Shown here: in pieces, positions 62,755-64,000 of the stretch | Numbering within the stretch: the stretch's first letter is position 1 | Layout of the letters: the number at the start of each line of letters is the position of its first letter | Assembly (NCBI RefSeq): GCF_006442315.1 | Contig: NZ_VFVY01000012.1 | Location: 1 to 64,000 of the forward strand | Length of the DNA stretch: 64,000 nucleotides | Direction: 5' to 3' | Origin: Mesorhizobium sp. B2-3-4 | GTDB taxonomy: Bacteria; Pseudomonadota; Alphaproteobacteria; Rhizobiales; Rhizobiaceae | Made by a program: the position numbers and the translations under genes | The notes under the pieces: generated by a model | Databases searched by the model: none | Told to the model about the DNA's origin: nothing | Seen by the model: only the letters and a program-made list of their open reading frames with translations

Positions 62755-64000
62755 TCACGCCCGCATCGCCTTGCCCTGCGGATCGTAAGGCGACGAAGCG
62801 ATAACGCGCGCACCTCTTTCGGCGCCGACAATGTGGGTTGTCAACTCGGTATCGACGCCGGCCACATCGCGATCGACAAGCGCCAGGGCAAGGCTCTTGC
62901 CGACCGTGTGGCCATAACCGCCTGACGTGACGAAGCCGGCCAGCTTGCCTTTGTTCCAGATGGGCTCATAGCCGCTGGCATCGGCGTCCCCGGCGTCGAT
63001 TTCGAGCGCCACCAGCGTGCGCCTCGATCCGGCGTTTCGTTGCTTCAGGGCCGCCTCGCGGCCGATGAAGCCACCCTTGTCGAAGGCTATCCAGCGGTCC
63101 ATGCCGGTCTCGGCAGGCGTGTAATCCTGCGTGAATTCGCGCGACCAGATGCCGAAACTCTTTTCGAGCCGCAGCGAATTTACCGCGCCGAAGCCGTATT
63201 CGGTCACGCCCAGACCATGGCCCGCCGCCAGCAGCGCGCGGCGCAGGCCGGCGTGCTCGCTCGCCTGGCAGTGGATCTCGTAGCCGAGCTCGCCGATGAC
63301 GGAGAGCCGTCCGACCTTGGCCCGCACCAGGCCGACATCCAGCGTCTTGCAACTGAGGAAGCCGAAAGCCTGATGCGAGACATCCTGGTGCGTCAGCCGT
63401 TCGAGCAGCCGGCGCGCATTGGGGCCGGCCAGCGAAAAGCCGACGACCGCGTCGGAAATGTCGCGCACCGCAACACCGTCTTCGAGATGCTTTTCGAACC
63501 AGCGCATATGCCACTGCCGCAGATAGTAGGATCCCATGATCCACCAGTTGCCGTCGCCCCAGTTGAAGACGGTGAGGTCGCCCTTGAGCTTGCCGTTTTC
63601 GCCCAGCATCGGCGCCAGCTTGGCCCGCCCCGGCCTGGGCAGCGCACAGGCAAGCAGCCGGTCGAGCCAGGCTTGCGCCCGCGGCCCGCTGATCTCGTAG
63701 CGCGAGAAGGCTGATATATCGAGCAGGCCGACGCCTTCGCGCACGCCGCGGCATTCGCGGGCGACGATGTCGAAGGCGTTGGAGCGCTTCAGCGTCGGTG
63801 TTTCGACGAATCCCTGCGGCGCGAAATAGAGCGGCACCTCCATGCCCCAGGAACTGCCCCACCGCGCGCCGGCGGCGTCCATGGCGTCATGCGCGCCCGC
63901 CGTCTTCAGCGGCCGTCCAGCCGGCAGTTGCTCGTTGGGATAGCTCATGACGAAGCGGCGCGAATAGAATTGCCCGGTCGTCTGCTTGATGTATTCACGG
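62755..64000 (-). CDS. Dimethylglycine/sarcosine dehydrogenase-like protein, C-terminal half (partial)
   Basis: The frame is open to the right edge of the window: codons upstream of the ATG at 63948 continue without a stop and read REYIKQTTGQFYSRRF. That run, with SYPNEQLPAGRPLKTAGAH after it, is typical of the linker before the FAO_M and GcvT domains of DAO-type dimethylglycine dehydrogenases (about 815 aa). What is visible covers the aminomethyltransferase part: LLDISAFSRYEISGPRAQAWLD, GLAGPNARRLLERL-like SLAGPNARRL and the C-terminal SGGYGHTVGKSLALALVD. The N-terminal FAD domain lies beyond the window. It precedes soxBDAG, a betaine-demethylation arrangement. Confidence 0.84.
   Translation of the reverse strand, partial: REYIKQTTGQFYSRRFVMSYPNEQLPAGRPLKTAGAHDAMDAAGARWGSSWGMEVPLYFAPQGFVETPTLKRSNAFDIVARECRGVREGVGLLDISAFSRYEISGPRAQAWLDRLLACALPRPGRAKLAPMLGENGKLKGDLTVFNWGDGNWWIMGSYYLRQWHMRWFEKHLEDGVAVRDISDAVVGFSLAGPNARRLLERLTHQDVSHQAFGFLSCKTLDVGLVRAKVGRLSVIGELGYEIHCQASEHAGLRRALLAAGHGLGVTEYGFGAVNSLRLEKSFGIWSREFTQDYTPAETGMDRWIAFDKGGFIGREAALKQRNAGSRRTLVALEIDAGDADASGYEPIWNKGKLAGFVTSGGYGHTVGKSLALALVDRDVAGVDTELTTHIVGAERGARVIASSPYDPQGKAMRA

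Overview
The window is high-GC DNA with rhizobial character, most like Mesorhizobium or a near relative. That placement is an inference from the gene families (several LIV-type ABC importers, a soxBDAG sarcosine oxidase operon, an SfnG/SfnB sulfone module) and from the intergenic palindromes. It was not tested by a database search. I saw no rRNA, tRNA or CRISPR array.

Layout. 0-3.2 kb: tail of a probable IS630-type transposase, then a GMC oxidoreductase and aldehyde dehydrogenase pair. 3.2-4.9 kb: a polytopic membrane protein and a periplasmic YceI protein. 5.1-13.0 kb: a catabolic unit of SDR, MoaF-like protein, NTF2-fold protein and a complete branched-chain-amino-acid-type ABC importer, facing an AraC regulator. 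13.3-15.2 kb: an ArsR regulator and a TupA-like ATP-grasp protein. 15.2-32.3 kb: a hybrid trans-AT polyketide/nonribosomal peptide cluster. It has a FAAL-ACP loader, a free KS, an ACP-KS-KR-ACP-ACP protein, a free malonyltransferase, an Sfp-type PPTase, a Cy-A(Cys)-PCP-TE NRPS, a flavoprotein and a free carrier protein. 23.7-24.5 kb and 32.4-43.7 kb: enzymes for every step of the oxidative L-fucose-type route to pyruvate and lactate, a GntR regulator and a ribose-type sugar ABC importer. 43.8-46.6 kb: a MupA/Atu3671-type luciferase-like monooxygenase and a KS lacking one catalytic histidine. 46.7-57.1 kb: an organosulfur unit with two flavin monooxygenases, a YdhS-like flavoprotein, a second LIV-type importer and an SfnB-type oxidoreductase. 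57.2-64 kb: a small membrane protein, the sarcosine oxidase operon and the 3' part of a dimethylglycine/sarcosine dehydrogenase-like gene.

The central observation is that the biosynthetic cluster and the sugar catabolic cluster are interwoven. The predicted L-fuconolactonase sits directly behind the trans-AT gene, and the orphan monooxygenase and KS lie downstream of the sugar importer. An AT-rich element (core TATATTAG, best copy the 12-bp palindrome CTAATATATTAG) occurs at six places between 23.5 and 39.2 kb. It lies upstream of the FAAL/PKS genes, between the NRPS and the flavoprotein, and upstream of the aldo/keto reductase, the dehydratase, the GntR regulator and the sugar importer. The simplest reading is one sugar-responsive GntR regulon that controls both sugar use and synthesis of a predicted acyl-thiazoline-type metabolite.
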